Source of the DNA: Chrysochromulina parva
Lineage: Eukaryota > Haptophyta > Prymnesiales > Chrysochromulinaceae
Reading direction: 5' to 3'
Length of the DNA stretch: 18,314 nt
NCBI GenBank assembly: GCA_002887195.1
Contig: PJAB01001001.1
Span: forward strand, 1-18,314
The notes beneath the pieces were generated by a model. It was not told the origin of the DNA, did not search any database, and saw only the letters and a program-made list of their open reading frames with translations. Positions 1 through 11,282 of the stretch are shown piece by piece; position 1 is the first letter of the stretch; every line of letters begins with the position of its first letter. Position numbers and translations under genes: made by a program.

Positions 1-11
1 GATGGCCTCTG

Positions 12-923
12 ATGGCCTTTGATGACCCCTCTGATGAGGCGGAGGTGCTCGCGTTCGGCCGCCCCTCGAATGCATGCACGCGCCGTCGCGCGCCCACCAC
101 GGCGCGCCTCTCGAATGCATGCACGCGCCCACCACGGCGCGCCCCGTCCCCGCAGGTGCTCTTTCGGCCGCTGGCCGAGCTGTGCATCACCGCCGCCGTG
201 TGCAACATCATCGACGCCAAGGAGGCGCGGGACATTAGCAAGAGCGGCCACCCCGACATGGTGATGCTCACGCAACTCGACGAGGGCGCCGTGGTGGGCG
301 CGGCCATTCCGTCGCCGCCTGTCAAGGCCGCATCGGACAAGGCGGCGACCTGTGAGAGGGAGGTGGAAGGCGAGTACGTCGGCGAGAGGAATGCGGCCGG
401 GGAGTGCGAGGGGCGCGGCAAGGTCGTGTGCGCCAACGGCGACGTCTACGAGGGCGAGTGGAAGGCTGGCAAGATCGAGGGGCGCGGCATCTACCGGTCT
501 GCCGACGGCAACGTCTACGAGGGCGAGTTCAAGGCTAACAAGCAGGAGGGGCGCGGCATCGAGCGGTATGCCCACGGCGACGTCTACGAGGGCGAGTTCA
601 AGGCTGGCGAGAAGGAGGGGCGCGGCATCGAGCGGTATGCCGACGGCGAGGTCTACGAGGGCGAGTGGAAGGCTGGCGAGAAGGAGGGGCGTGGGACGTA
701 CCTGTATGCCGACGGCGACATCGATGTGGGGTTCTTCAAGGCAGGCATAGATGTGGGCGAGGGCGTAAGGTGGGCGGCCGATGGGCGGAGCGCATGGCAG
801 CTGCAGGACGGCGAGGTGGTGAAGACGATCTCGCTCGAGGAGGCCGAGCGCCGTGTCGAGCGCCTCGGGCTGCCGATGCCCGTCCGCCGGGAGGGCAAGT
901 GGGCGGCCGGCCAGCGGGTCTGA
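12..923 (+). CDS. MORN-repeat protein (5' end uncertain, probably continues left of window)
   Basis: Two exons are proposed: up to 44, then 156-923, with a 111-nt GT-AG intron (45-155) in phase 0. Because the intron length is a multiple of three and has no stop, the frame stays open if it is read through. The second exon encodes 255 residues. An N-terminal part starting VLFRPLAELC is of no family I recognise. It is followed by about six 23-residue MORN repeats (roughly 379-787), each built on YEGEWKAG..EGRG..YADG. The last repeat is degenerate. A charged tail rich in Arg and Glu follows. MORN arrays are known for membrane/phospholipid or protein scaffolding; which applies here cannot be told. 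The near-identical 69-bp DNA units suggest recent repeat expansion. An ATG at 12 gives M-AFDDPSDEAE joining in frame, but bases 1-38 resemble the intronic TGATGGCCTC repeat, so that start may be false. Confidence 0.72.
   Translation: MAFDDPSDEAEVLAFGRPSNACTRRRAPTTARLSNACTRPPRRAPSPQVLFRPLAELCITAAVCNIIDAKEARDISKSGHPDMVMLTQLDEGAVVGAAIPSPPVKAASDKAATCEREVEGEYVGERNAAGECEGRGKVVCANGDVYEGEWKAGKIEGRGIYRSADGNVYEGEFKANKQEGRGIERYAHGDVYEGEFKAGEKEGRGIERYADGEVYEGEWKAGEKEGRGTYLYADGDIDVGFFKAGIDVGEGVRWAADGRSAWQLQDGEVVKTISLEEAERRVERLGLPMPVRREGKWAAGQRV
45..155 (+). other. Intron of MORN gene with duplicated boundary
   Basis: The donor is GAG|GTGCTCGC and the acceptor CCCCGCAG|GTGCTCTTT. The sequence at 43-62 (AGGTGCTCGCGTTCGGCCGC) is repeated with a small gap at 154-171, so the donor copy and the acceptor copy are duplicates of each other. 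Inside is an imperfect tandem duplication around GAATGCATGCACGCG followed by CACCACGGCGCG (68-143), related to a motif found in introns of other genes in this window. Confidence 0.6.
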
Positions 924-1360
924 CCGCAGGGTGGTCGCGCCGTCCTGGGCTACGTGGGGTTGTCGCGCCGTCCTGAGCACGTACCGGTAGCCCCCGGGCG
1001 GGGAAGCGTATATTCATCTACCGCGAAACTGTATCAGCTATCCGATCCGACGTGCGGTGGACAACTGAGTTCCGACTGTAAACGTTCTCAGATCTCACGA
1101 TTTAGGTTAAGATGTTTGATTTTACAGTGACAACGGCTTCAACTCAGTACGGGGGAGTACTCACTGCGGTAACACCTTATCTCACGCACAGCATCTCCGC
1201 ACTCCGGGCCGCGCGAGATGATCTAGATCGACTGGCTGGGCGCGGAGATCCAACCACCAAAGAATCCAACGCGATACGCTGTGGTCACTCCAGCCACATG
1301 AGAGCCGACCTCTAAGTGCGCCTGATTGCGTCCGATTGCGCCTGATTGCGCCTGATTGCG
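924..1360. other. Convergent 3' intergenic region
   Basis: This lies between the stop of the MORN gene (+) and the stop of deoxyhypusine hydroxylase (-). Both 3' UTRs must fall here. I see no RNA gene or coding exon. It holds a second copy (1284-1304) of the hydroxylase 3' coding end and a short array of TGATTGCGCC units (about 1317-1360). Confidence 0.5.
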
Positions 1361-1380
1361 TCACTCCAGCCACATGAGAG
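1284..1380. repeat. Direct duplication of DOHH stop-codon region around a short TGATTGCGCC array
   Basis: A 21-bp sequence beginning GTCACTCCAGCCACATG occurs at 1284-1304 and again at 1360-1380, 76 bp apart. The 1360-1380 copy encodes the last residues and stop of deoxyhypusine hydroxylase. Between them are about four TGATTGCGCC/GTCC units. Here the unit reads on the + strand, opposite to the gene, unlike the arrays in the true introns of this gene. Confidence 0.8.
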
Positions 1381-3107
1381 CGACCCAGCAGCTCTCGCGC
1401 ACGATCTCCTCCTCATCTCCCGCGTGCTCCCGCAGCACCTCGATGGCCCTGGCCGTGCCGATCGCCCCAAGCGCCTCCGCCGCCTCATGGCGCACCTGAT
1501 GAGAGGCAATCAGAGGCAATCATCGGAGGCAATCAGAGGCCAAAAGAAGCTATTCGAGGTAATCAGAGGCAATCAGAGGCAATCAGAGGCAATCAGAGGC
1601 AATCAGATGCAATCAGAGGCAATCAGAGGCAATCAGAGGCAATCAGAAGCGCACCATGCTGTGCTCATGCTCGCGGCTCACAGCGTCACAGAGCGCGTCG
1701 ACCGCCCCCGTGTGCTCGAGTTGCCCGAGGACGAACGCGACCTCGTGCTTGAGCAACGCGCTCTCCTTTTGGTCGCAGAGACGAGACTCACAGCGGCAAT
1801 TAGAGGCCATCCGATGCAATCAGAGGCAATCAGAGGCAATCAGCGGCAATCAGCGGCAATCAGAGACTCCCACTCACAGAGCGGCAATCAGCGGCAATCA
1901 GCATCAATCAGCGGTCATCCGCGTCCATCAGAGGCAGTTACATGCAATCAGTGGCAATCAGAGGCAATCAGAGGCAATCAGAGGCAATCAGCATGCCAAT
2001 CGGGTTCGTCACCTTTGGTGAGGCGAGGCACTCGCAGAGGGGCTCGAGCGCGTCGTCGCCCGCCTTGGGCACCGCGTCACGCAGCGCGAAGAGTGCGCTG
2101 TACCTGACGAGGGGGGGCATCAGATGCCATCAGATGCCATCAGGCGCAGTCAGCTGTGGCTCCTGCGGATCGCTGTGCCTGATGAGAGGTGGCTCAGTTT
2201 GGGGCAATCAAAAACCCATCAGTCGTCATCAGCGTGCCGTTCAAAGAGAGGCCATCAGAGGCAATCAGAGGCCATCAGAGCCCATCAGAGGCCATCAGAG
2301 CCCATCAGAGGCCATCAGAGGCCATCAGAGGCCATCAGAGCCCTTCAGAGGCCATCAGAGGCCATCAGCACCCATCAGAGGCCATCAGAGGCCATCAGCA
2401 GCCATCAACGGCCATCAACGGCCATCAGAGCACCGTTCAAATAGAGGGCGGGAAGCATCGAGCAGCTGCGCTCGAAGCGTCGTAATGGGCGCCGCGGCCG
2501 CCGCGGGCGCGGGTGAGATGTACTTGACGTTGAGAGCGGGGGGCGCGTCGGTGCCGGTCGGCGTCGTCGCGGCCGCCGCCTCGGTCGCCGCCCCCTCTCC
2601 CGCCTCCCCCGCACCCAACGCGGCCTGCGGGCGCCTCTCGCAGCCGCACGCGCCCTTGTCGAGCTGAGCGCCGATAGTCGCGAGCGCGAGGCCGCACGTG
2701 TCGGAGACCTCGGACGCGGCGTCGTGAGCGTGGCGCGTGAGGATCGCGAGGCTGTCGGGCGCCCCGATCCCGGCCAGCGCCTCCGCGGCCTCGTGCCGCG
2801 TGATCGGGTTCTCGTCGACGTCGGTGAGCACGGCCTCGAGAAAGGGCACGGCGTCCACGCGCTGCATCTGGCCGAGCACGTACGCGACCTCGTGCCGCAG
2901 CAGCACCGAGCTCGTGCCGTGGAAGAGCGTGATCAGCTCCGGCACCGCGTCCGCGTCCGTGCGGTTGCGCAGCACGAAGATCTGCTTGTACTTTTCACAG
3001 CAGCTGCTTCGGCCCTCAGGCGGCGGCTTCGCACGCGTGGCCGAGGCGACCGATGCAGCGGACGCGTCGCAGCGTGCGCCCACGGCGGAGAGGAAGGACG
3101 CCGACAT
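1361..3107 (-). CDS. DOHH: Deoxyhypusine hydroxylase (HEAT-like di-iron enzyme)
   Basis: DOHH hydroxylates deoxyhypusine on eIF5A, the last step of hypusine formation, in the cytosol. Exons on the minus strand are 3107-2434, 2103-2013, 1765-1655 and 1495-1361. All junctions are GT-AG and in phase, giving 336 residues. All four iron-binding His-Glu pairs are visible: [12 protein letters not shown] (about 72-73), [10 protein letters not shown] (105-106), [12 protein letters not shown] (262-263) and [11 protein letters not shown] (295-296). The two-fold arrangement is that of the family, and the repeat-joining phrase [16 protein letters not shown] is family-typical. The C-terminus ends VALMWLE. 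The human enzyme is about 302 residues; the excess is an Ala-rich insert between the halves and the N-terminus. The start at 3107 (MSASFL) is the weakest part, because the family N-terminus before [11 protein letters not shown] is not recognisable and an upstream exon is possible. The product call is firm; exon edges rest on frame and homology. Confidence 0.9.
1496..1654 (-). other. DOHH intron 3 with GAGGCAATCA array
   Basis: A 159-nt intron. The donor GTGCGCTTC and the first exon bases after the acceptor CTCATCAG|GTGCGCCAT share GTGCGC, a 6-bp boundary repeat. The interior is almost entirely GAGGCAATCA units on +, which is TGATTGCCTC in the transcript. Confidence 0.7.
1766..2012 (-). other. 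DOHH intron 2 with GGCAATCA arrays
   Basis: A 247-nt intron between CCAAAG|GTGACG and GACCAAAAG|GAGAGC. It is filled with GAGGCAATCA, GCGGCAATCA and related units (about 1796-1992 on +). The acceptor choice rests on joining CLASPK to [10 protein letters not shown] in phase, as in other DOHH proteins. Confidence 0.6.
2104..2433 (-). other. DOHH intron 1 with GAGGCCATCA array and boundary duplications
   Basis: A 330-nt intron. The donor is GAACG|GTGCTC and the acceptor CCTCGTCAG|GTACAGC. A near copy of the upstream exon end (CCGTTCAAAnAGAGG on +) is at 2237-2251 versus the true end at 2433-2447. A near copy of the downstream exon start (CGCTGTnCCTGAnGAG on +) is at 2171-2186 versus 2096-2111. 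Between the two exon-end copies is a long array of GAGGCCATCA units. This variant is homogenised here and differs from the GCAATCA form in the other two introns. Confidence 0.65.
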
Positions 3108-3519
3108 GAGGGCGCGAGAGGGTCCAGTCCGGTGCTGGCCGATCAAACGCGCGTGCGACCGTGGTCACGTCCAAGGCGACGTGGGCACCTAGGGGTCGGG
3201 AGGCGCGAGAGGTCGCCGTGACGGCCGCTCGAGCGCCTCGCAAAAGTCGCCAGGACGGCGCGCGCTTCAGTTACATTCTCACAATGCATGAATCGGGAGA
3301 AAGCCGTCGCCAAATCGCGACGGTTGAGTGACGTGTTGTCGCGCTGCACAACTTGTTGCATTGACAGTATAACTTTATTGAGACGGAACTTGGCGGCCGC
3401 GTGCCATTGCCGCGTGCGCTGCCGCTGGTCACACGGCGCGACGCGAAGAGGACATTTACCTCGAACCGGGGCCGCCGGGCTGAAGGTGACTGCGGTGAGC
3501 GCGCGCCGTGTCGGGCGCC
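3108..3519 (-). other. Intergenic region upstream of DOHH
   Basis: Between the proposed DOHH start and the stop of the next minus-strand gene. It should contain the DOHH promoter, its 5' UTR and possibly a missed first exon. I see no clear TATA box, no convincing coding exon and no RNA gene. The stretch around 3355-3385 (ACAGTATAACTTTATTG) is the most AT-rich part. Confidence 0.4.
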
Positions 3520-6500
3520 TCAGTAGTACGAGTACACTTCCTCTTCGGCGGTGAGCGCGCGCCCCACCGGCGCCGTGCCGGGCGCGGCCTTGGCGCCCCC
3601 TTTACTAGGGCCGCCTCCGCTGCGGTACACGTACCGGTCACGCGCGTGCTCCCGGGCGCGAGCTTTGGGAGATGTGGGCGATTTGGGCGGCGACGCCTCG
3701 CGTGAACGGTGTGCGGACGAGTGTGAACGATGGGCGGCGTGCGAGCTCGCAATCTCGCGCGAGGTGCGCCTATCACGCGAGTGCGAAGTGCTCGCGACGG
3801 CGGTGGCCGAGCCGCCCCCGCCCCCCCCGCCCCCCCATCCCCCGGTGCCAAGGGTGGAGAGGGCGGCGGATGCGGGCGCCGTTCGTTGCGTCGACACGCT
3901 GTCGCCGTCATCGCCGCCGCCTCCGCCTCCGCCGCCTCCGCCGCGCCGCCGTCGGCGGCTCTCTATAGCTTCAATCTTCGATCGCGCCGCGTTGAGCTCA
4001 GCCTCAAGCTGCAGCGCTGCGCCTGAGCGTTCTCGTTCGAGGAGGGCGGCGCGCTGCTCCATCGTACGCATCTTGTCGCGTGTGGCGGTGAGTTCGTGCT
4101 GTAACCGGTCGGCCTCGACGACTGCATGCAAGCGGGGGGGTGGGGGGGATGAGTGGGGGTGAGTGAGGGAGTGCTTGTGGTGCTTGTGGTGGGGTGATGG
4201 TAGGGGGGATGGTGGGGGGGGGAGTGGGTGGCGCCGTGCTGAGCACTTGCTGCCGGGGGGATCACGGGGGCAATCACGCACCTCGCTCCTTGAGGGTCGC
4301 GATCTCGATCTGCAGCTCTGCACAGCGCGCGTTCGCGTTGCCGAGGGCGCTCTGCGCCTTGGCGCGCTCGCCCTCGGCAGACGCCGCCGTCTCCTTGGCC
4401 ATCTGCATCTCGCGTTGGTATGAAGACGCAGAGCCCAGCCGTTCTCGTAAGCTCGCCGCCTCCATCTCTAGTTGGGCGTACCTGATGAGGGGGGCCATCC
4501 GACGCCATCAGCATGCCATCAGCCGCAATCAGCCGCAATCAGCCGCCTCCCTCGCGTACCGGTGCTTCTGAGGCAGTTACACGCAATCGGAGGCAATCGG
4601 AGGCAATCGGAGGCAATCAAAGGCAATCAGAGGCGCGTACCGGTGCTTCTGCTGTGCGATCTGGCGCTCGAGCTCGCTCTTCGCGCCCTGCAGCGTGTGG
4701 ACGGCGTCGCGCGCTGCATTGAGCTCCTCGATTTGCAAGTCCGCCTGGCACAGGAGCACCGAGAGGGGGGGGGGATGGGCCGGGGGGGGGAGGTGTGAGG
4801 GGGGGAGGCGTGAGCACCGGAGGGGGGAGGCTCAGCGCCGCACGCAGAGAAGGCAATCATGGGTCATCATGGAGGGCAATCAGATGTGCATCGTGAGACC
4901 ATCAGAGGTCATCAGAGGGTCATCAGAAGGGTCATCAGAGGGTCATCAGAAGGTCATCAGAAGGGTCATGAGAGGGTCATCAGAAGACAATCAGAGAGGG
5001 CCATCTCACCTGATGAGGGATGTCATCAGAAGGTCATCAAAGGCAATCAGAGAGGGCCATCTCACCTGACGAAGTCGCTCGCGCGTGCTCCCGAGCTCGG
5101 CCTCAAGCTCCGTCAATTGCATGCGCTGCTGCCCGATCTGCTGCTGAGCGAGCCCGGAGGAGCGCTCCAGCTCGGAGGTGCGCAGCCGCGCACGCTCGAC
5201 GGCGGCCTCGCGCTCGAGGAGCGTTCGATCTCGGAGTGCGAGCTCTTGCTCTCGCGTCGTGAGCTCGCGATCTCGACGGGGGATCGCGATCTCGCGCCGC
5301 TCGAGCTCCGAGAGACGTTGCTCGAGGGCGGCCTCTCGCGCGACCATCGCGGCCTGCTGCTGCGTCACCGCCTGCTCCTGCATGCGCAACGTCGCCTGCG
5401 CATTCCACAAGGCATCGGATGTGCATCATCATCAGAGGTGATCATCAGAGTTGTCACAGCGGTCATCATCAGCGGTCATCATCAGCGGTCTTCATCAGCG
5501 GTCTTCATCAGAGATGACCATCAGAGGCGTCATCAGAGGCGCCCGTACCTGCGCTTGCTGCGCGCGTCCCTCGCGGTCCATCAGCGCCTGCTCCCGCTGC
5601 CGAAGCGAGGCATCCAGCTGCTGCGTCGCCTGTTCCCGCTGCGCGACCGACCCTTCACGCTGCTGTAAGTTCGACTGGAGTGCGTTCAAACGCTCCTCGC
5701 GCGGGAGCAGCGCGCTTTCACGGTGGGCGATCGCCTCTTCACGCCGGGGCACGGCGCTCTCGCGCTGCTGCAGAGCGGACTCTCGAGATGCGAGCACCTG
5801 ATGATGGAGGCAATCATGGTTCATCAGCGGCAATCAGAGGCAATCAGAGGCAATCAGAGGCAATCAGAGCGGACTCTCGAGATGCGAGCACCTGATGATG
5901 GAGGCCATCATGGGTCATCGGTGGCACTCAGCAGCACTCAGGGGCAATCAACGGCACCCAGCGGCACTCATGGGCACTCAGCGGCAATCAACGGAAATCA
6001 ACGGTAATCATGGGCAATCAGGAGCGCTCAGCGGCAATCAACGGCAATCAACGGTAGCCACCTCCTCGCGAGCCTGGAGCGCATCTCGTTTCTCTCGAAG
6101 CTCGCCTTCCTTGCTGATGGCCGATGGCATCGCACGCTCACGCAACGCGACCGCGTCCTCCCGGGAACCCAGCCCCGCCTCCCGACCCGCCTGTGCACCG
6201 CAAGTGAGCACGTGACGAATCTCAGCGAGGCTGACGAATCTCAGCGAGGGTGACGAATCTCAGCGAGGGTGACGAATCTCAGCGAGGGGCAACCAGTTGG
6301 GGGCACCGGACGCCCTCCGTCGCAATCAGTGGCAATCAGTGGCAATCAGAGGACGCCCTCCGTCGCAATCAGTGGCAATCAGTGGCAATCAGAGGACGCC
6401 CTCCGTCGCAATCGAGCTCACCAGCGCATTCTCGCGCCGCTGCAGGTCGGCACCGCGCCGCTCCAGCTCCGCTGCATGCGCCTCGAAGCTGCGTTCCCTC

Positions 6501-6999
6501 TCGACGAGGGCGGCTTGACGAATCTCAGCGGCCGCCTGCTGCTGCCGCACCGCCTGCGTGGCCGCCTCCGCTGCTGCCGCCTCCCCGGCCGCCGCCGCCT
6601 GCTTTCGGCTGATCTCGTCCTCGAGGGCGGCGAGATGCGCAGCTCGGTCGGCGAGCGCGATCTCGCGCTGCGCGAGATCGAGGACGCGCTTCTCGCCCTC
6701 AGCGGCCTCGGTGCGCGCGGCGGCCTCGCGCGCGGCTACCGCGCTCTCGCGCGCCTCCAAGCCCACCTTTGCTTGCGCCGCCTGCGCCTGCGCCTGCGCA
6801 AGCAACCTCTGCTCGTCCTGCAGCGTCGCCATCTGCGTGGCGAGGGTGTGGCCTTGCGCGATGACGGCAGCCTGGGTGGCCTCGAGCTCGTACGCGCGCG
6901 GCCCGAGCGACGCCTCGCGCCGCGCAAGCGCGCGCTCGCGCTCCGTCAGCATGCTCGTGCCGCTGCTGCCCGCGCCGGCGCCCGCTGGCGAAGAGGGCG

Positions 7000-7041
<42 letters not shown>

Positions 7042-7345
7042 AGCCGCGGTAGCGCGGGTCGAACATGGAGACGGGCGGCGGCGGCGAGTAGGCGGACGAG
7101 GGCCCGCCGCCGCCGGTGGTTGGTGAGGCTGCCACAAGTTGCCTCTCCCACTGGGCCTTTTCACTGTTCCGTTGCCTCTGACGGCGGTGCTGCTGCTGCT
7201 GCTGCTCCTGCTGCTGCGGAGGCGACTCGAGCTGCAAGACGGGCGGTGTCGGCAGCGGCGGCCGGAAGCCAGCCGCCGTCGAGGTGACTGCCTCGTGCTG
7301 CGCCTCCAGCCGTCGGATGGCCGCGCGCCACCCTGGCTCCGCCAT
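3520..7345 (-). CDS. Long coiled-coil protein, 7 exons, family not recognised
   Basis: Exons on the minus strand are 7345-6422, 6190-6062, 5797-5549, 5395-5066, 4744-4641, 4481-4282 and 4121-3520. All joins are GT-AG and in phase, giving 845 residues. The N-terminus MAEPGWRAAIRRLEAQHEA is followed by a Gln-rich, Pro-rich and poly-Ala part (to about 130). A nearly continuous coiled coil built on repeated REsAL/REEAL heptad-like units follows (about 130-680, for example QREQALMDREGRAQQ and KSELERQIAQQ). The last exon ends in poly-Gly and a Ser/Arg-rich basic tail finishing EEEVYSYY. No enzyme motif, signal peptide or membrane segment is visible. Such proteins are often cytoskeletal, centrosomal/basal-body or scaffold components, but I cannot assign one. 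It is transcribed divergently from the LRR-kinase gene. The coil continuing smoothly across every proposed junction is the main support for the exon model. Confidence 0.75.
4122..4281 (-). other. Coiled-coil gene intron 6 carrying the GCAAGTGC-type motif
   Basis: A 160-nt intron between GAGCGAG|GTGCGTG and TTGCATGCAG|TC. Bases 4230-4250 read, on the minus strand, GCAAGTGCTCAGCACGGCG plus CC, and match 20 of 21 bases at 9382-9402 in a kinase-gene intron. The rest is a strongly biased C-rich tract in transcript sense (about 4130-4225). Confidence 0.65.
4482..4640 (-). other. Coiled-coil gene intron 5 with duplicated donor region
   Basis: A 159-nt intron. The donor CACCG|GTACGC and the exon start after CTCATCAG|GTACGCC share GTACGC. 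An 18-bp copy of the donor region, CGCGTACCGGTGCTTCTG on +, occurs at 4634-4651 (true exon end) and 4553-4570 (inside the intron). The remainder is GAGGCAATCA/GCCGCAATCA units. Confidence 0.7.
4745..5065 (-). other. Coiled-coil gene intron 4 with internal AG|GT copy of its donor
   Basis: A 321-nt intron. A 25-bp sequence including the donor (+ strand, ending CATCTCACCTGA) is present at 5045-5069 and at 4989-5013. The inner copy reads CCCTCATCAG|GTGAGATGG in transcript sense, an acceptor joined directly to a donor. The array unit in this intron is the GGTCATCAGA variant. G-rich tracts lie near 4760-4830. Confidence 0.7.
5396..5548 (-). other. Coiled-coil gene intron 3 with GGTCATCATCAGC array
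   Basis: A 153-nt intron between GCGCAG|GTACGGG and AATGCGCAG|GCGACG, keeping the coiled coil in phase. On + it holds repeated CGGTCATCATCA and CGGTCTTCATCA units (about 5440-5510). Confidence 0.6.
5798..6061 (-). other. Coiled-coil gene intron 2 with 49-bp boundary duplication
   Basis: A 264-nt intron. A 49-bp segment spanning the acceptor and the start of exon 3 occurs at 5771-5819 (true boundary) and 5865-5913 (inside the intron), with one mismatch. The inner copy presents CATCATCAG|GTGCTCGC, an abutting acceptor and donor. Arrays of GAGGCAATCA lie between the copies, and ACGGCAATCA/GGCACTCA variants lie upstream in transcript sense. Confidence 0.75.
6191..6421 (-). other. Coiled-coil gene intron 1 with two tandem repeats
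   Basis: A 231-nt intron between GCGCTG|GTGAGC and GTGCACAG|GCGGGT. It holds four 19-bp units TGACGAATCTCAGCGAGG(G/C) starting at 6213, 6232, 6251 and 6270. It also holds a 43-bp unit starting GGACGCCCTCCGTCGCAATC at 6308, 6351 and (partial) 6394. Confidence 0.7.
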
Positions 7346-7580
7346 CCAGTCACGGTGCTCGGCGCAGTGGACGGAGCCCCAGTCGATTGGAGAGTCGTTG
7401 AGTTTTCATTCACAGGAGTGCGGAGACTCATCGCACACGTACAAGTGTTCGCCCTCTCTACATGTAGTTTGGGGGTGCTCCAAATCAAACTTGGGATTGC
7501 GGAACTTGACTTGCCTTGCCTTGACTTGACTTGCCGGTCCGCTCCTCCCTCACTCACGGCCGGCACCGGCCGAGACTGTG
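7346..7580. promoter_or_regulatory. Divergent promoter between coiled-coil and LRR-kinase genes
   Basis: This 235-bp gap separates two start codons pointing away from each other, so both promoters should be here. It contains a small CTTGA/CTTGC repeat (about 7505-7535). No TATA box or known element is evident. Confidence 0.45.
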
Positions 7581-10760
<3,180 letters not shown>

Positions 10761-11282
10761 CCATCGCCCTCTGCTCGTGACGAAACACGGCGAGATTGGC
10801 TGCACTCGTGACGAAACACTGCGAGATTGGCTGCACTCGTGACGAAACACGGCGAGATTGGCTGCACTCGTGACGAAACACGGCGAGATTGGCTGCACTC
10901 GTGACGAAACACGGCGGACAGCACGGCGGAGCACCGCCCCCCAGGCGCCAGGGGGGGGGACACACGACCGCCGCTTCACCCCCTTCAGATGTATTGGTAG
11001 GTATCGGCACGCTTCCATATTAGGGCGTGGGAGGCTGCGGGACGTTGGAAGCGTTCTGTCAACATCATGGTTTCGTCATGGCTGCAGAGTGACGGAATTC
11101 CGGCCGGGTAAACCGAGGAACCTTGCGTTGGACGTCTAGTTCCAGCTCTACTCACAGTACTAGTAAGAAGTAACAGTCACACTGTTAAGTTTCAAAAAAA
11201 GTACTCGAAGCCAAAGCGCAACGCGGCCACGAAGCGGCGCGCCCGAAGAACCAAGATGAAGATCTCTCCCCCAAAGAACCTA
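10761..11282. other. Convergent 3' intergenic region
   Basis: Between the stops of the kinase (+) and the DUF616 gene (-). Apart from the 31-bp minisatellite I see no gene or RNA. The part after 11000 is less GC-rich and has no repeats I can make out. Confidence 0.45.
10774..10917. repeat. 31-bp minisatellite after the kinase stop codon
   Basis: CTCGTGACGAAACAC recurs at 10774, 10805, 10836, 10867 and 10898, an exact 31-bp period. The unit includes GGCTGCACTCGTGA, the same bases that encode the kinase C-terminus WLHS and its stop at 10747-10760. Confidence 0.9.

Noticed and set aside
1503..2430. CRISPR-like array of regular short repeats
   Set aside because: Units are about 10 bp and contiguous, with no unique spacers, and lie inside introns of a eukaryotic gene.
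1346..2667. Long plus-strand reading frames with peptide repeats such as [10 protein letters not shown]
   Set aside because: These are translations of the 10-bp intron arrays; the opposite strand carries the conserved DOHH exons with all four His-Glu pairs.
2724..3221. Plus-strand frame opposite the DOHH N-terminal half
   Set aside because: It is a shadow of the DOHH exon with no recognisable domain.
3821..3960. GGC/GCC runs here and at 7000-7042, 8520-8545, 8800-8895 and 14066-14140 as separate satellite loci
   Set aside because: They are in-frame homopolymer codon runs (Gly, Ala, Pro) within the coding exons and need no other explanation.
6389..7052. Plus-strand frames opposite coiled-coil exon 1
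   Set aside because: They are Arg/Ala-rich shadows of a coiled-coil exon that joins in phase with six further exons.
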